A stretch of 30,667 nucleotides of DNA from JAWUXM01 sp034111325 (GTDB lineage Bacteria > Pseudomonadota > Alphaproteobacteria > Rickettsiales > JABIRX01). The stretch lies in assembly GCA_034111325.1 (NCBI GenBank), contig JAWUXM010000040.1, positions 1 to 30,667 on the forward strand. The letters run 5' to 3'. The notes beneath the pieces are model-generated. The model was not told where the DNA came from. It saw nothing but the letters and a program-made list of their open reading frames with translations, and ran no database searches. The position numbers and the translations under genes were made by a program. The first letter of the stretch is position 1. Each line of letters begins with the position of its first letter. This document shows, piece by piece, positions 1 through 7,934 of this stretch.

Positions 1-141
1 GATAAAGGCAAAAAACAAATATTACAAACTGCAAAAAAAATCTCCTCTGACTATAATATCATCTTCTCTTCCGCCCCATTAGAACTAGACAAAGAAAATA
101 ACATCCTCTTTGTGCCGTTAGATTATTATTTTTTGATGTAG
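1..141 (+). CDS. C-terminal end of an unidentified protein (5' truncated by window edge)
   Basis: Frame 1 is open from the first base to a TAG at 139-141, giving 47 residues that end NILFVPLDYYFLM. The piece contains a Lys-rich helix-like start and a hydrophobic end, with no motif I recognise. A 39 bp gap separates it from the next plus-strand gene. It is called coding only because it is open to the edge and sits in line with the following gene; the product cannot be named. Confidence 0.45.
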   Translation, partial: DKGKKQILQTAKKISSDYNIIFSSAPLELDKENNILFVPLDYYFLM

Positions 142-180
142 GGACCTGAAAATAAAAAATTAAATATAGATAGAAAACTT

Positions 181-777
181 ATGATCAAATTTATTAAAAA
201 ACACATTTCTCAGGTAATTATTCCAGTTATAGGAGCAGTTCTTATTGAATTGCTTTTGCCAGAAATAGAACCTCTAAAACAATATCTCACCCTCTCTAAG
301 TTTTTTGACATTGCATCTTCTGCATTTGCAATATGGTGCGTCATATATATGTCTATCTTTATACTCCATAGGGTTATACCAACTTCCAACATCTTAGAAT
401 ATAACCCTAATATTGAAAAACTTGCCAACGGACATTTTTACTCAAAGGACTCTTCTTTTAAATATAACACCCCAATAATCGTAAAAGACGCTGTTCTCAA
501 AGAAAATGTCTGCCTAGAGGAAAATTTTGGACAGCATGTACCAAATGATACAAAATCAATTACTGCTAATTTTTCAGTAACTCATCTCATGTCTAGTGAG
601 GAAGAAGAATTAGATTTTGAATTGTTCATCAAGAAGAATGGTGAATATAAGAAAATTACCGGCAAAGAAATTGACATTATTTTCAAAAACAATAAGAAGC
701 TTAACTACCGAATCAAAATAATTTCTGAAGAGACACAATGCAGCGTAAGAATAGCTATCCTATCACTAAAATTTTAA
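181..777 (+). CDS. Hypothetical membrane-anchored protein, two N-terminal TM segments
   Basis: 198 residues from an ATG without a clear Shine-Dalgarno sequence. Two hydrophobic stretches are visible: about residues 11-27 (QVIIPVIGAVLIELLLP) and about 44-65 (IASSAFAIWCVIYMSIFIL), separated by a short polar loop. The remaining 130 residues are soluble, mixed charge, with a beta-rich look (HVPNDTKSITANFSVTHL) and two short acidic/Lys runs. This suggests a helical hairpin anchor with a C-terminal globular domain in the cytoplasm or periplasm. I do not recognise the family. It follows the partial gene at 1-141 by 39 bp and is followed by repeats, so it may be the last gene of its unit. Confidence 0.6.
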   Translation: MIKFIKKHISQVIIPVIGAVLIELLLPEIEPLKQYLTLSKFFDIASSAFAIWCVIYMSIFILHRVIPTSNILEYNPNIEKLANGHFYSKDSSFKYNTPIIVKDAVLKENVCLEENFGQHVPNDTKSITANFSVTHLMSSEEEELDFELFIKKNGEYKKITGKEIDIIFKNNKKLNYRIKIISEETQCSVRIAILSLKF

Positions 778-835
778 TCTAGACCTGTTTGCCATTCAGC
801 TGAAAAATTAAACTTTTTTGTAATGATTTTTAACA

Positions 836-882
836 AACCCTCACCCCAACCCTCTCCCTTAAGATTAAGGGAGAGAGGGTTT
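836..882. repeat. Palindromic repeat of the CCCTCACCCC...CTCTCCC type
   Basis: The segment begins CCCTCACCCCAACCCTCTCC and folds as AACCCTCTCCCTTAA against TTAAGGGAGAGAGGGTT, with a two-base bulge and a three-base loop. This wording is a recurrent intergenic repeat in many proteobacterial genomes. It lies between the ends of the convergent genes at 777 and 1078 and could terminate transcription from the left. Confidence 0.6.
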
Positions 883-955
883 AACGTAATGGCCAAAAGG
901 GAAAAAGGCAGTTTGGTAAAGTCTCTCACAGGTTTTCCAATTAACCCTATGGAAT

Positions 956-1080
956 AAATCTGAGGATTTTTGAGAATATTTTTGTTAAATGTTATGCATG
1001 AATGAGCGACGTGTAGTTTGCTACACGAGTCGAAATGAAAGCATGCCATTTGGCAAAAAGAACTCAAAAAGACCAGATTA
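956..1080 (+). repeat. Copy I of the 125 bp covarying hairpin family
   Basis: This is an imperfect palindrome with a stack of paired segments. The outer arm AAATCTG faces CAGATTA; TTTTTGAG faces CTCAAAAA; TTTTTGTTAAAT (979-990) faces ATTTGGCAAAAA (1048-1059) with two G-T pairs; the tip is CGTGTAG-TTTG-CTACACG (1010-1027). The GAG/CTC and GTGTAG/CTACAC pairs differ from those of other copies on both arms at once. The right end TTA (1078-1080) is the complement of the stop codon of the minus-strand barrel gene. It belongs to the subfamily with GAGTCGAAATGA after the tip. Confidence 0.85.
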
Positions 1081-2082
1081 GTAAGTGTATTTGAGCCCTG
1101 CTTTGATGAACAGGTCATTACGTAATTGTGGGCCTTTGAGGTCTTGGAAGATTGGTTTACCGATTTCAAAAGAAAGCACGCCACAATCACACGCTTCTGG
1201 TGAGAAGTTTGCCCCTAAAAACAAACTCGCTTCTTTACCCGCACGCAAATCTGTTCTCGCAGTTGGTGTAGCAGAAGGGTTAAGATCTTGATCTGCACCT
1301 TTAATATTTCCCCATTCTCTTGCTTCAACTCTAGTAAGTGCAGTAAAGCCTTTAGGTAATTCACGACTTACCCAGGACGTAAGTTTGATTTCATTACCTA
1401 AACGATAACCGTTATTATTTTTACCAGTACGAACAACTGCAGAAGTCTGCGCACCCCAATGCCAAAAACCTCGCTCATTCGTATAAGTCAAAGATGGCAG
1501 AAGGTCTAAAGTCCCTGAGCCTAATTGCATAGGGTAAGGTAATTTTACATAGTTATTGGCAAAATTATAATCCTTCTTATCAATATCCCCAGTCGGCAAA
1601 CTAAAGCCAAAACCTGCATTTACCACTGCATTATTACGATCAAACACATCAGTCAGGGCAGTTAATTTTATATCACCTAAACCTTCTGAGCGAGTGGTAA
1701 TTTTATTGCCATTGCGATGCACAACATCCATCTCCACCATTTTATATGGAACCATTAGCATCAAAGTCGCTTTATCATTTAAACCATACATAGCTTCAAA
1801 CATATGCATCTCCATTGTCATATCTTCTGGAGCTGCCATGAATCCATATTTACCTGACGCATTGGTTATGTCATTTACAGAGGCTTTATCCTTACCATCT
1901 AAATTACTATTCATCTCCATATAGCTATAATGATAGCCAACCATCCACTCACCTTTTTCATGTGTGTGACTACCCATTACGCCTTCAGGGATATAACGTA
2001 GATGTTCTTTATGATGCTGTTCGGCAGCAAAAGCGATGTTGGCAAAGCTGAAAATGGCTAGGATAGTGAGGATTTTTCTCAT
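1078..2082 (-). CDS. Outer-membrane beta-barrel, 'MetA-pathway of phenol degradation' transporter family
   Basis: 334 residues. An N-terminal signal peptide (MRKILTILAIFSFANIAFA, cleavage after AFA) is followed by a His-rich mature start (EQHHKEHLRYIPEGVMGSHT). The body alternates aromatic and polar residues in amphipathic strands, with motifs such as GLGDIKLTALTDVF and GFGFSLPTGDIDKKD typical of this barrel family, plus Met-rich stretches (MTMEMHMFEAMYGL). It ends in an aromatic residue (GLKYTY), as outer-membrane proteins recognised by the BAM complex do. Substrate is unknown; the Met/His richness at the N terminus recalls members encoded near copper genes, but no metal gene is nearby. It appears monocistronic. 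Its TAA is the first triplet of hairpin copy I. Confidence 0.8.
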   Translation of the reverse strand: MRKILTILAIFSFANIAFAAEQHHKEHLRYIPEGVMGSHTHEKGEWMVGYHYSYMEMNSNLDGKDKASVNDITNASGKYGFMAAPEDMTMEMHMFEAMYGLNDKATLMLMVPYKMVEMDVVHRNGNKITTRSEGLGDIKLTALTDVFDRNNAVVNAGFGFSLPTGDIDKKDYNFANNYVKLPYPMQLGSGTLDLLPSLTYTNERGFWHWGAQTSAVVRTGKNNNGYRLGNEIKLTSWVSRELPKGFTALTRVEAREWGNIKGADQDLNPSATPTARTDLRAGKEASLFLGANFSPEACDCGVLSFEIGKPIFQDLKGPQLRNDLFIKAGLKYTY

Positions 2083-2328
2083 GACTCTCTTATTTAGTGG
2101 AAAACCATTGACCTTTTAAGCCTTCCTCTCTGCATATGCAACTTAAAAATTTGTGAGGATTTTGAGTAATACCAAGTATCTTTAATAATAATGCATTTGT
2201 TATAGGCATAAAAGCTAGGGATTTTTGTTAAAAAACATGCAGTTAATAGCCACGCTTATTGGCAAATGTTTTTTGAGAAAAAGCACAGCTTTTTGCCATA
2301 ACCCTAAGGGCAAAAAGTCAGTTTGGTA
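2083..2328. other. Intergenic region upstream of the barrel gene with small hairpins
   Basis: There is no credible gene in this AT-rich stretch. It holds the 10-base palindrome TGCATATGCA near 2133, a short AAAAAGC-ACA-GCTTTTT hairpin at 2279-2295, and TTTTTGCC paired with GGCAAAAA (2290-2316), which could be a bidirectional terminator-like structure. The promoter of the minus-strand barrel gene must lie here, but no convincing -35/-10 pair stands out. Confidence 0.4.
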
Positions 2329-2453
2329 AAATCTGAGGATTTTTGTGATGATTTTTTGTAAATGTCATTTGACATTGCAGTGACGTGTATTTTACATACA
2401 CGAGCAAAATGGAAAAGGTTATTTGCAAAAAAGGGTGCAAAAAGACCAGATTT
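2329..2453 (+). repeat. Copy II of the 125 bp covarying hairpin family
   Basis: The outer arm AAATCTG pairs perfectly with CAGATTT. TTTTTGTG faces TGCAAAAA with two G-T pairs, TTTTTTGTAAAT faces ATTTGCAAAAAA with one G-T pair, and the tip is CGTGTAT-TTTAC-ATACACG. After the tip it reads GAGCAAAATGG, shared with copy IV. The right end lies 2 bp from the TAA of truA (minus strand). Confidence 0.88.
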
Positions 2454-2455
2454 AG

Positions 2456-3190
2456 TTAATAGGTAATTTCTTTTAGATACAAACCACAAGCCGCTGAAGT
2501 CTCGCCTGCTTTTGTACGGTCTTTCGCTAGCAAAATTTCCTTCACTTTCTTCTTGTCCCACTTGCCAACGCCGACATTTTTTAACGTGCCAACAATAATG
2601 CGCACTTGGTGATGAAGGAAGGATTTACCAATGACGCGAATTCGCACAAGATCTTCTTCTTTGTTAATTATGATTTTATCAATCGAGCGTATCGGACTTT
2701 TCGCCTGACATTCACTATCACGAAAACTTGTAAAGTCATGCTTCCCCAACAAAGCTTTTGCTGCTTTCTGCATAGCTTTAATATCAAGCTCTTCACGAAT
2801 ATGCAGGGCTCTACCTTGCCAAATTGCCAATGGCGCACGGCGGTTTATGATTAAATATTCATATTGTTTTTTCTTAGCGGAGAACCTTGCATGAAAGTTT
2901 TCATCAATAATTTCACAGCCAACAATGACTATTTTCTTTCTGCGCAAAAAATGATTTGTGGCTTCTGCAACTTTAAAATCAGGAAAGTTTTTTTTAAGAG
3001 AAAAATGTGCAACCTGACCATAAGCATGCACACCAGCATCTGTCCGCCCTGCCCCAAGGATATCAACCTTCTCGCCAGAAAATTCTTTTATGGCTTTTTC
3101 GATCTCGCCCTGAACGCTCATAAGCTTTGGTTGGCGCTGCCAACCACAATAGCCCGTACCATCATATTCAATGGTAATTTTATAATGCAT
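2456..3190 (-). CDS. truA: tRNA pseudouridine(38-40) synthase TruA
   Basis: TruA converts uridines 38-40 of the tRNA anticodon arm to pseudouridine. I start the protein at MHYKITIEYDGTGYCGWQRQ (244 residues), because family members begin just before this strand. An in-frame ATG 48 bp upstream would add 16 non-family residues and lie deeper in cysQ. The catalytic aspartate is in GAGRTDAGVHAYGQ (D51), and later family motifs include HDFTSFRDSECQAKSPIRSI and FLHHQVRIIVGTL. The start overlaps the end of cysQ by 11 bp, implying coupled translation. Immediately after its stop lies hairpin copy II. Confidence 0.95.
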   Translation of the reverse strand: MHYKITIEYDGTGYCGWQRQPKLMSVQGEIEKAIKEFSGEKVDILGAGRTDAGVHAYGQVAHFSLKKNFPDFKVAEATNHFLRRKKIVIVGCEIIDENFHARFSAKKKQYEYLIINRRAPLAIWQGRALHIREELDIKAMQKAAKALLGKHDFTSFRDSECQAKSPIRSIDKIIINKEEDLVRIRVIGKSFLHHQVRIIVGTLKNVGVGKWDKKKVKEILLAKDRTKAGETSAACGLYLKEITY

Positions 3191-3965
3191 GATTTTTGGC
3201 GATATGTTGTGGTGGAATAAAATCCTGACTTTTGCCATAGATTATTTCCTCGCCTTCTAAGGTTAGCAAAGCACCTCCAGCTGCCTTAATAATTGCCTCG
3301 CCTGCTGCAATATCCCACTCCCTCACTGGCGCCAAACCTAAAGATAAGTCTGCAGATCCTTCGGCTATCATGCAAAGTTTCAGTGAACTCGGCACTACTT
3401 TTTTTTCTGCGACATCATAATGTTCCAAAACCTGTTCAACAGCTGGGCTACCTTTTAGACGTGAGCTCATCACAACTTTTAATGCACTCTGACGGTTCGA
3501 CGCCGATAATGGGTATATCTCACCTTCTCTATCCTCCCGAAAAGCCTTACCATCTAATGAATAATAAATATCTCCCTTTGCTGGCACGCCGATTACCCCG
3601 AAGATTGATCTGTTATTTTTTATAAAAGCAATATTCACTGTATATTCGTCTTTTCCCTTTATGAAAGCTTTTGTCCCATCTATCGGGTCAATCAACCAAA
3701 ATTGATTTGCTTTAGCATGGTTAAGATTTTGCTCTTGAGAATTTTCTTCAGATATAATAGGAACAAAAGGAAACAACTTATTTAGCTCTGCAATAATAAA
3801 ATCATTAACTGCTAAATCTGCATCAGAAAGCGGTGTGCTATCTTTTTTATATTGTATATTTAAGTCATCCGCATGAAAGCTATGAGCTATTTCTCCTGCC
3901 TCACGTACAATATTGATTAATGACCTGATGTGCCGCACTAAAAACATTTTAGAAAATTTATTCAT
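3180..3965 (-). CDS. cysQ: 3'(2'),5'-bisphosphate nucleotidase CysQ (inositol monophosphatase family)
   Basis: 261 residues. CysQ enzymes hydrolyse 3'-phosphoadenosine 5'-phosphate to AMP, with Mg2+ or Li+-sensitive chemistry at the inner face of the membrane. Metal-binding motifs are visible in order: ISEEN (71-75), DPIDGTKAF (93-101) and REWDIAAGEAI (215-225, with D218). The FIKGKDEYTVNIAF stretch after DGT is characteristic of CysQ rather than of plain inositol monophosphatases. The ATG at 3965 has a good AGGAG four bases upstream. It is first in a two-gene unit with truA and is transcribed divergently from the subtilase gene. Confidence 0.9.
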   Translation of the reverse strand: MNKFSKMFLVRHIRSLINIVREAGEIAHSFHADDLNIQYKKDSTPLSDADLAVNDFIIAELNKLFPFVPIISEENSQEQNLNHAKANQFWLIDPIDGTKAFIKGKDEYTVNIAFIKNNRSIFGVIGVPAKGDIYYSLDGKAFREDREGEIYPLSASNRQSALKVVMSSRLKGSPAVEQVLEHYDVAEKKVVPSSLKLCMIAEGSADLSLGLAPVREWDIAAGEAIIKAAGGALLTLEGEEIIYGKSQDFIPPQHIAKNHAL

Positions 3966-4051
3966 TAAACTCCTGCAAAATTTACTCTAAATACTTTTGT
4001 GCTTTATTAAAGTAATAATTTATTTTACAACGCGCGCAGTGATATGATAAA

Positions 4052-6328
4052 ATGGTCAACATGTTAAAAAAAATCACATGGATATTATTAGCCATATTGC
4101 TTTCCGCCTGCGGAGGAGGTGGCGGCGGTGGTGGTAGTGGTGCTGTAACAACCTCGCCCGTCATTGTGCCGCCAGAAGGAGGTTTTAGTATTACACTTCC
4201 TGACACCCCTGCACCTTTATCTAATCAATATAAAACTGCTGAATATTCTATACAATCAGGTCTGAATCAAATTAAAGCGGCTGAAGCATATTTATATCTT
4301 AGTGATAATACCTTAAATGTGGGCGGAAGCGGTGTTTTAGTTGCCGTTAGTGATTCTGGTGTTGAAAGCACCCATACAGACCTCGACAATAATATTAATT
4401 CCACAGGTCATTCTACTAACGGCTTGGCTGATCAAGAAAGTGAAGGCTATCATGGAACCCACGTCGCAGGAATTGTAGCGGCGGAAAAAAATAATAGCGG
4501 CATGCATGGCGTCGCCTTTAATTCTAAGATTGTTTCTGTGCGCATCCTCGGCTCTGGCACATCGTCTGATTGGACAGAAGATATAATTAATAGCGGTGCA
4601 AAAATCGTCAATGCGAGCTGGGGACTTTCTACTGAGAGTGCTTTTAGTATTGCCTTTGTAAAAGCCGAAATGGTGGCTCTGGTGAATAATTCCAATCAAT
4701 TTATCCTCTTAGTTGCAGCTGGAAATAGCAGCCTAGCCAACCCTGGCTATCCAGCTCGTAGCGCACCAGATGCAGAGCTAAATGGACAAATGATTGCTGT
4801 TGCTTCGGTTGATAGTAGTAATAATCTCTCAAGCTTTTCTAATCAGTGTGGAGATTCTATGAATTTCTGCTTGGTGGCTCCAGGCAATGAAATCACTTCA
4901 ACCTATATAGCTAGTTTTTATACAAATAAATCAGGAACCTCAATGGCAGCGCCACATGTGGCTGGCGCAGCTGCGGTAATAAAATCTGCATGGAGCTATT
5001 TAACTGGCGCACAAATTGCCCAGATTTTGCTAACTAGTGCGACAGATTTGGGTGCTGCGGGCGTGGATGCAATTTATGGTCATGGCTTATTAAATCTTGA
5101 AGAGGCTGTACAAGCACAAGGCGCAAATAATTTATCCGCCTCCTCTCTTGTTAACTCAAGCGGGTATGATCTACAATCTAGCTCCTTGACTACATCAAGC
5201 CTCTTCGGTGATGCTTTTTCGCATAATATTGCAGGAGTTTTAGATCAAGCCGTGTTTTTTGATCGCTTTGGCAGGCATTATAAAGCATTTTTAAATGGAC
5301 GCATTACAGCCCAACAGACTTCTATTGCCTTGGATAATCTACTCAGCCCTGCAAAACAAAAATATTTAAACATCGTAACAAAAAAGAATTTACAATTAGG
5401 GCTAAGGCAAACACATGATGATGATAATCAGAGAATAAAATCCCTGACCACCGCCAGCGCAGAAGAGAATTTTCAGAAAGGCAAGGTCGCACTAAATTAC
5501 ACACATAGCTTTACAAAACAAAGCAGCCTTGCCTTTACTAGCGACGAACAACAGAGCAATGACATTTTTGAAGGAAATATTAGCTTCCTGCAAAAACAAA
5601 ATTTCACCAACAACCCATATATACAAACTTCTAAAAACCGCCTCACTTTGCAGCATAATTTTAGCAAGAATTTGCAAAGTAATTTCTCTTATCAAAATGA
5701 TGGTTTCGATGCGGATTCTTACAAACTCGCCCTTACGAATTTGAACTATGTTGCCTTTAATAAATTAACCCTTGGTTTTAACTTTGGAAATTTACAAGAA
5801 GGTGACAATCAAATTTTAAACAGCGCAGCTATTGGCGCCTTTGAAGCAGGTAGCAATAGTACGACTAACTACATTACACCCTATTATTCTCACAAGCTTA
5901 GCAACTCGCTTGACCTAGTTGGTAGCTACACAATTGGTAAAACAGAAGTTTCTGGTAACGATCTGGGAATCTTCCGTAATTTCAATAATATCGAAAGCCG
6001 CGGATTTTCTTTAGGCTTGCTAAAAAGCGACTTCCTCGGCGGCAATTGGGGTTTTGCTTATAGCCAGCCTCTACGAATCAGCAAAGGCTCCGTTGATATC
6101 GACATCCCGATTAGTCGTGATGATGCGGGAAATGTGGAGCGCTTACAAAGCCGCGAAAGTCTAGTGCCAACTGGCAAAGAGCAAGATTGGGAAGTTTTTT
6201 ACAAACGCAATCTTCAACACCACAACGCCGCAATCAACTTTAATTTCTTGCTAAGAGAGCAACCTAATAATATTACTAGCGCCCTTAATGAATATATTTG
6301 GGCAGTTAAGTTCAGCAAAAAATTCTAA
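4052..6328 (+). CDS. Surface lipoprotein subtilisin-like serine protease, probable autotransporter (SphB1/NalP type)
   Basis: 758 residues. The N terminus is a lipoprotein signal with lipobox LLSAC (C20), followed by eight glycines and a Pro-rich linker. The S8 protease domain carries D101 (VAVSDSGVESTHTDL), H137 (YHGTHVAGIVAA), oxyanion N225 (VAAGNSS) and S297 (GTSMAAPHVAGA), so it looks catalytically complete. From about residue 400 the sequence becomes beta-strand-rich and ends EYIWAVKFSKKF with a terminal Phe, consistent with a C-terminal translocator barrel. Lipidated S8 autotransporters such as NalP and SphB1 process other surface proteins; a similar role here is inferred. The start could also be the ATG three codons later (4061). 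Its stop overlaps the ribF start (TAATG). Confidence 0.88.
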   Translation: MVNMLKKITWILLAILLSACGGGGGGGGSGAVTTSPVIVPPEGGFSITLPDTPAPLSNQYKTAEYSIQSGLNQIKAAEAYLYLSDNTLNVGGSGVLVAVSDSGVESTHTDLDNNINSTGHSTNGLADQESEGYHGTHVAGIVAAEKNNSGMHGVAFNSKIVSVRILGSGTSSDWTEDIINSGAKIVNASWGLSTESAFSIAFVKAEMVALVNNSNQFILLVAAGNSSLANPGYPARSAPDAELNGQMIAVASVDSSNNLSSFSNQCGDSMNFCLVAPGNEITSTYIASFYTNKSGTSMAAPHVAGAAAVIKSAWSYLTGAQIAQILLTSATDLGAAGVDAIYGHGLLNLEEAVQAQGANNLSASSLVNSSGYDLQSSSLTTSSLFGDAFSHNIAGVLDQAVFFDRFGRHYKAFLNGRITAQQTSIALDNLLSPAKQKYLNIVTKKNLQLGLRQTHDDDNQRIKSLTTASAEENFQKGKVALNYTHSFTKQSSLAFTSDEQQSNDIFEGNISFLQKQNFTNNPYIQTSKNRLTLQHNFSKNLQSNFSYQNDGFDADSYKLALTNLNYVAFNKLTLGFNFGNLQEGDNQILNSAAIGAFEAGSNSTTNYITPYYSHKLSNSLDLVGSYTIGKTEVSGNDLGIFRNFNNIESRGFSLGLLKSDFLGGNWGFAYSQPLRISKGSVDIDIPISRDDAGNVERLQSRESLVPTGKEQDWEVFYKRNLQHHNAAINFNFLLREQPNNITSALNEYIWAVKFSKKF

Positions 6329-7266
6329 TGATTATTTTACGAGACTATATAAACGTTCCGCCAAAACTACAAAATTCCGTTATTGTTTTGGGCAATTTTG
6401 ATGGCATGCATCTTGGTCATCAGGCTTTATTGAGCAAGGCAAAATCTATTGCTGCGCAAAGCAAATTACCGCTCGCAATCATGACTTTTGAACCGCACCC
6501 AGTTACCGTTCTTGCCCATAAAAAGGATTTACGCATTTGTTCCTTTAAAGATAAAATGCGCCTTCTTGGTGAGAATGAGGTTGATGTTGCTTTTGTGATG
6601 CGTTTTAACCAAGCTTTTGCAGAGATTAGTGCCAAATATTTTTTAGAAGAAATCCTAATTAAGAATCTCAAAGTTAAACATATTGTTACTGGCCATGATT
6701 TTATTTTCGGCAAGAATCGCCAAGGTGACAGTAATTACTTACACATCATGTCAAAAAAACTTGGCTTTGGCTTTACCCAAATTACGCCCCAGAAATATAA
6801 TCAAGAAGTAATTTTTTCTTCTTCTGCAATTCGCAAATTTCTAAATGCTGGCAATGTAAAATTCGCCAATAAATTATTAGGACATAAATATTCAATTAGT
6901 GGCAAGGTTCTAAATGGTGAAAGAAGAGGAAATAAGCTTGGCTTCCCTACGGCTAACCTCTCTTTACAAAGCTTACTACGACCGAAATTTGGCGTTTACG
7001 CTGTACGCATTGAAATTGGCACAAAAACTTATGATGGAGTGGCCAATATAGGCATTAGACCAAGTTTTGCTACAAATGGCGAAACCATCGAGATTCATAT
7101 TTTTAATTTTTCTAATGATATTTACGGAAAAGAAATTAGAGTCGAGTTCATTGATTTTATTCGTGATGAACAAAAATTTACTAATATTGAAGATCTCAAG
7201 ACACAGATAAAACAAGATATAATAACCACTAAAGCCATTCTAAAAAATGACACTTCAAAACCCTAA
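6328..7266 (+). CDS. ribF: Bifunctional riboflavin kinase / FAD synthetase
   Basis: 312 residues, normal length. The N-terminal FAD synthetase (nucleotidyltransferase) shows VLGNFDGMHLGH (21-31) and FTQITP-like core strands. The C-terminal riboflavin kinase domain (about 185-305) shows GERRGNKLGFPTANL, FGVYAVRI and GVANIGIRPSF. It phosphorylates riboflavin to FMN and adenylates it to FAD. The ATG shares its A with the stop of the upstream protease, and the 3' end overlaps lspA by 20 bp, so it is translationally embedded in the run. The ribF-lspA neighbourhood is common in proteobacteria. Confidence 0.96.
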   Translation: MIILRDYINVPPKLQNSVIVLGNFDGMHLGHQALLSKAKSIAAQSKLPLAIMTFEPHPVTVLAHKKDLRICSFKDKMRLLGENEVDVAFVMRFNQAFAEISAKYFLEEILIKNLKVKHIVTGHDFIFGKNRQGDSNYLHIMSKKLGFGFTQITPQKYNQEVIFSSSAIRKFLNAGNVKFANKLLGHKYSISGKVLNGERRGNKLGFPTANLSLQSLLRPKFGVYAVRIEIGTKTYDGVANIGIRPSFATNGETIEIHIFNFSNDIYGKEIRVEFIDFIRDEQKFTNIEDLKTQIKQDIITTKAILKNDTSKP

Positions 7267-7744
7267 ATATTTCTATAATGCCCTACTCTTAGGCACATTT
7301 ATTACCATTGCTGATTTACTAAGCAAAGACATGGTCTTTGCAGCTTTAGGCAAAACCACGGTGGTGAACGTTACTTCCTTTTTTAATGTTGTAAAAGTAT
7401 GGAATCGCGGAATAAGCTTTGGCATGCTGAATAACCTGCCCAACCCGCAACTCATTCTTACCGCTCTTGCCTCTCTAATCTGTATTTTTCTTCTAGTTTG
7501 GCTAGTAAAAAGCACAAAGCTTTCCGTCTCTCTAGCACTCGGCGCTATTATCGGCGGGGCGATGGGTAATGTTATTGATCGCCTCATGCATGGCTATGTT
7601 GCTGACTTTTTGGATTTCCACATCGCGGGTCTTCATTGGCCGGCCTTTAACTTAGCTGACTCAGCCATAACAATCGGCGTTTTAGTTCTGCTCAATGACG
7701 AAATTTTTTCTAAAAACAAAGCAGCTGAAAACAATGAAAGTTAG
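7247..7744 (+). CDS. lspA: Lipoprotein signal peptidase (signal peptidase II)
   Basis: 165 residues with four membrane helices. LspA cleaves prolipoprotein signal peptides before the lipidated cysteine in the inner membrane. Family motifs are VWNRGISFGML (51-61), GNVIDRLMHGYVADFLDFH (107-125) and FNLADSAITIG (134-144); the conserved aspartates of the DFLDF and NLAD motifs are present. It overlaps ribF by 20 bp, and the next lipoprotein gene starts inside its last codons. Its likely clients here are the subtilase and the small lipoprotein beside it. Confidence 0.96.
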   Translation: MTLQNPKYFYNALLLGTFITIADLLSKDMVFAALGKTTVVNVTSFFNVVKVWNRGISFGMLNNLPNPQLILTALASLICIFLLVWLVKSTKLSVSLALGAIIGGAMGNVIDRLMHGYVADFLDFHIAGLHWPAFNLADSAITIGVLVLLNDEIFSKNKAAENNES

Positions 7745-7934
7745 ATTTTTAATATTTCTATCGCTGCTCGCCTCTTCTTGCACATATCGCAAACCAATTC
7801 CTAATTACCCACTTTCTGTGCCACCACATTTACAGAAAGCAAATCCTGAATTATCCGAGATTTTCAGACCAAAAAACACACCAACCAAAAAAGGGCTAGA
7901 TGATGCAAAACCAAAAATATCACCTAACAACTAG
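7734..7934 (+). CDS. Small lipoprotein, 66 residues, possibly DUF3035-like
   Basis: I start at MKVRFLIFLSLLASSC rather than at an ATG 39 bp upstream, because this gives a proper lipoprotein signal with lipobox LASSC (C16). The mature part is about 50 residues and Pro/Lys-rich, with NYPLSVPPHLQ, reminiscent of the PLxxPP motif in small alphaproteobacterial lipoproteins encoded after lspA (DUF3035); that match is from memory and tentative. It overlaps lspA by 11 bp and the cytochrome b561 gene by 35 bp, so it belongs to the same transcript. Confidence 0.65.
   Translation: MKVRFLIFLSLLASSCTYRKPIPNYPLSVPPHLQKANPELSEIFRPKNTPTKKGLDDAKPKISPNN

Noticed and set aside
956..1080. Plain rho-independent terminators as the explanation of the hairpins
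   Set aside because: The helices are AT-rich with internal loops and no consistent T-run following on the gene strand, and the structure is far longer and more conserved than needed. A role in termination remains possible but does not explain the pattern.
774..1190. 138-residue minus-strand reading frame across the barrel gene end
   Set aside because: It overlaps the 3' end of a clear gene in another frame and runs through a palindromic repeat and hairpin copy I; the peptide is repeat-derived.
2304..2561. 85-residue minus-strand reading frame at the end of truA
   Set aside because: It is the same frame through hairpin copy II and out of frame with truA. It is kept only as an observation about the repeat, not as a gene.
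4045..4050. TAAAAT as -10 box for the protease gene with TTTACA 18 bp upstream
   Set aside because: Transcription would begin at or after the first ATG, leaving no leader. It would only fit a leaderless start at the later ATG, so it was not annotated.
3982..4206. 74-residue minus-strand frame with a proline run
   Set aside because: The proline run is the complement of the glycine tract of the lipoprotein protease; it is an antisense shadow.
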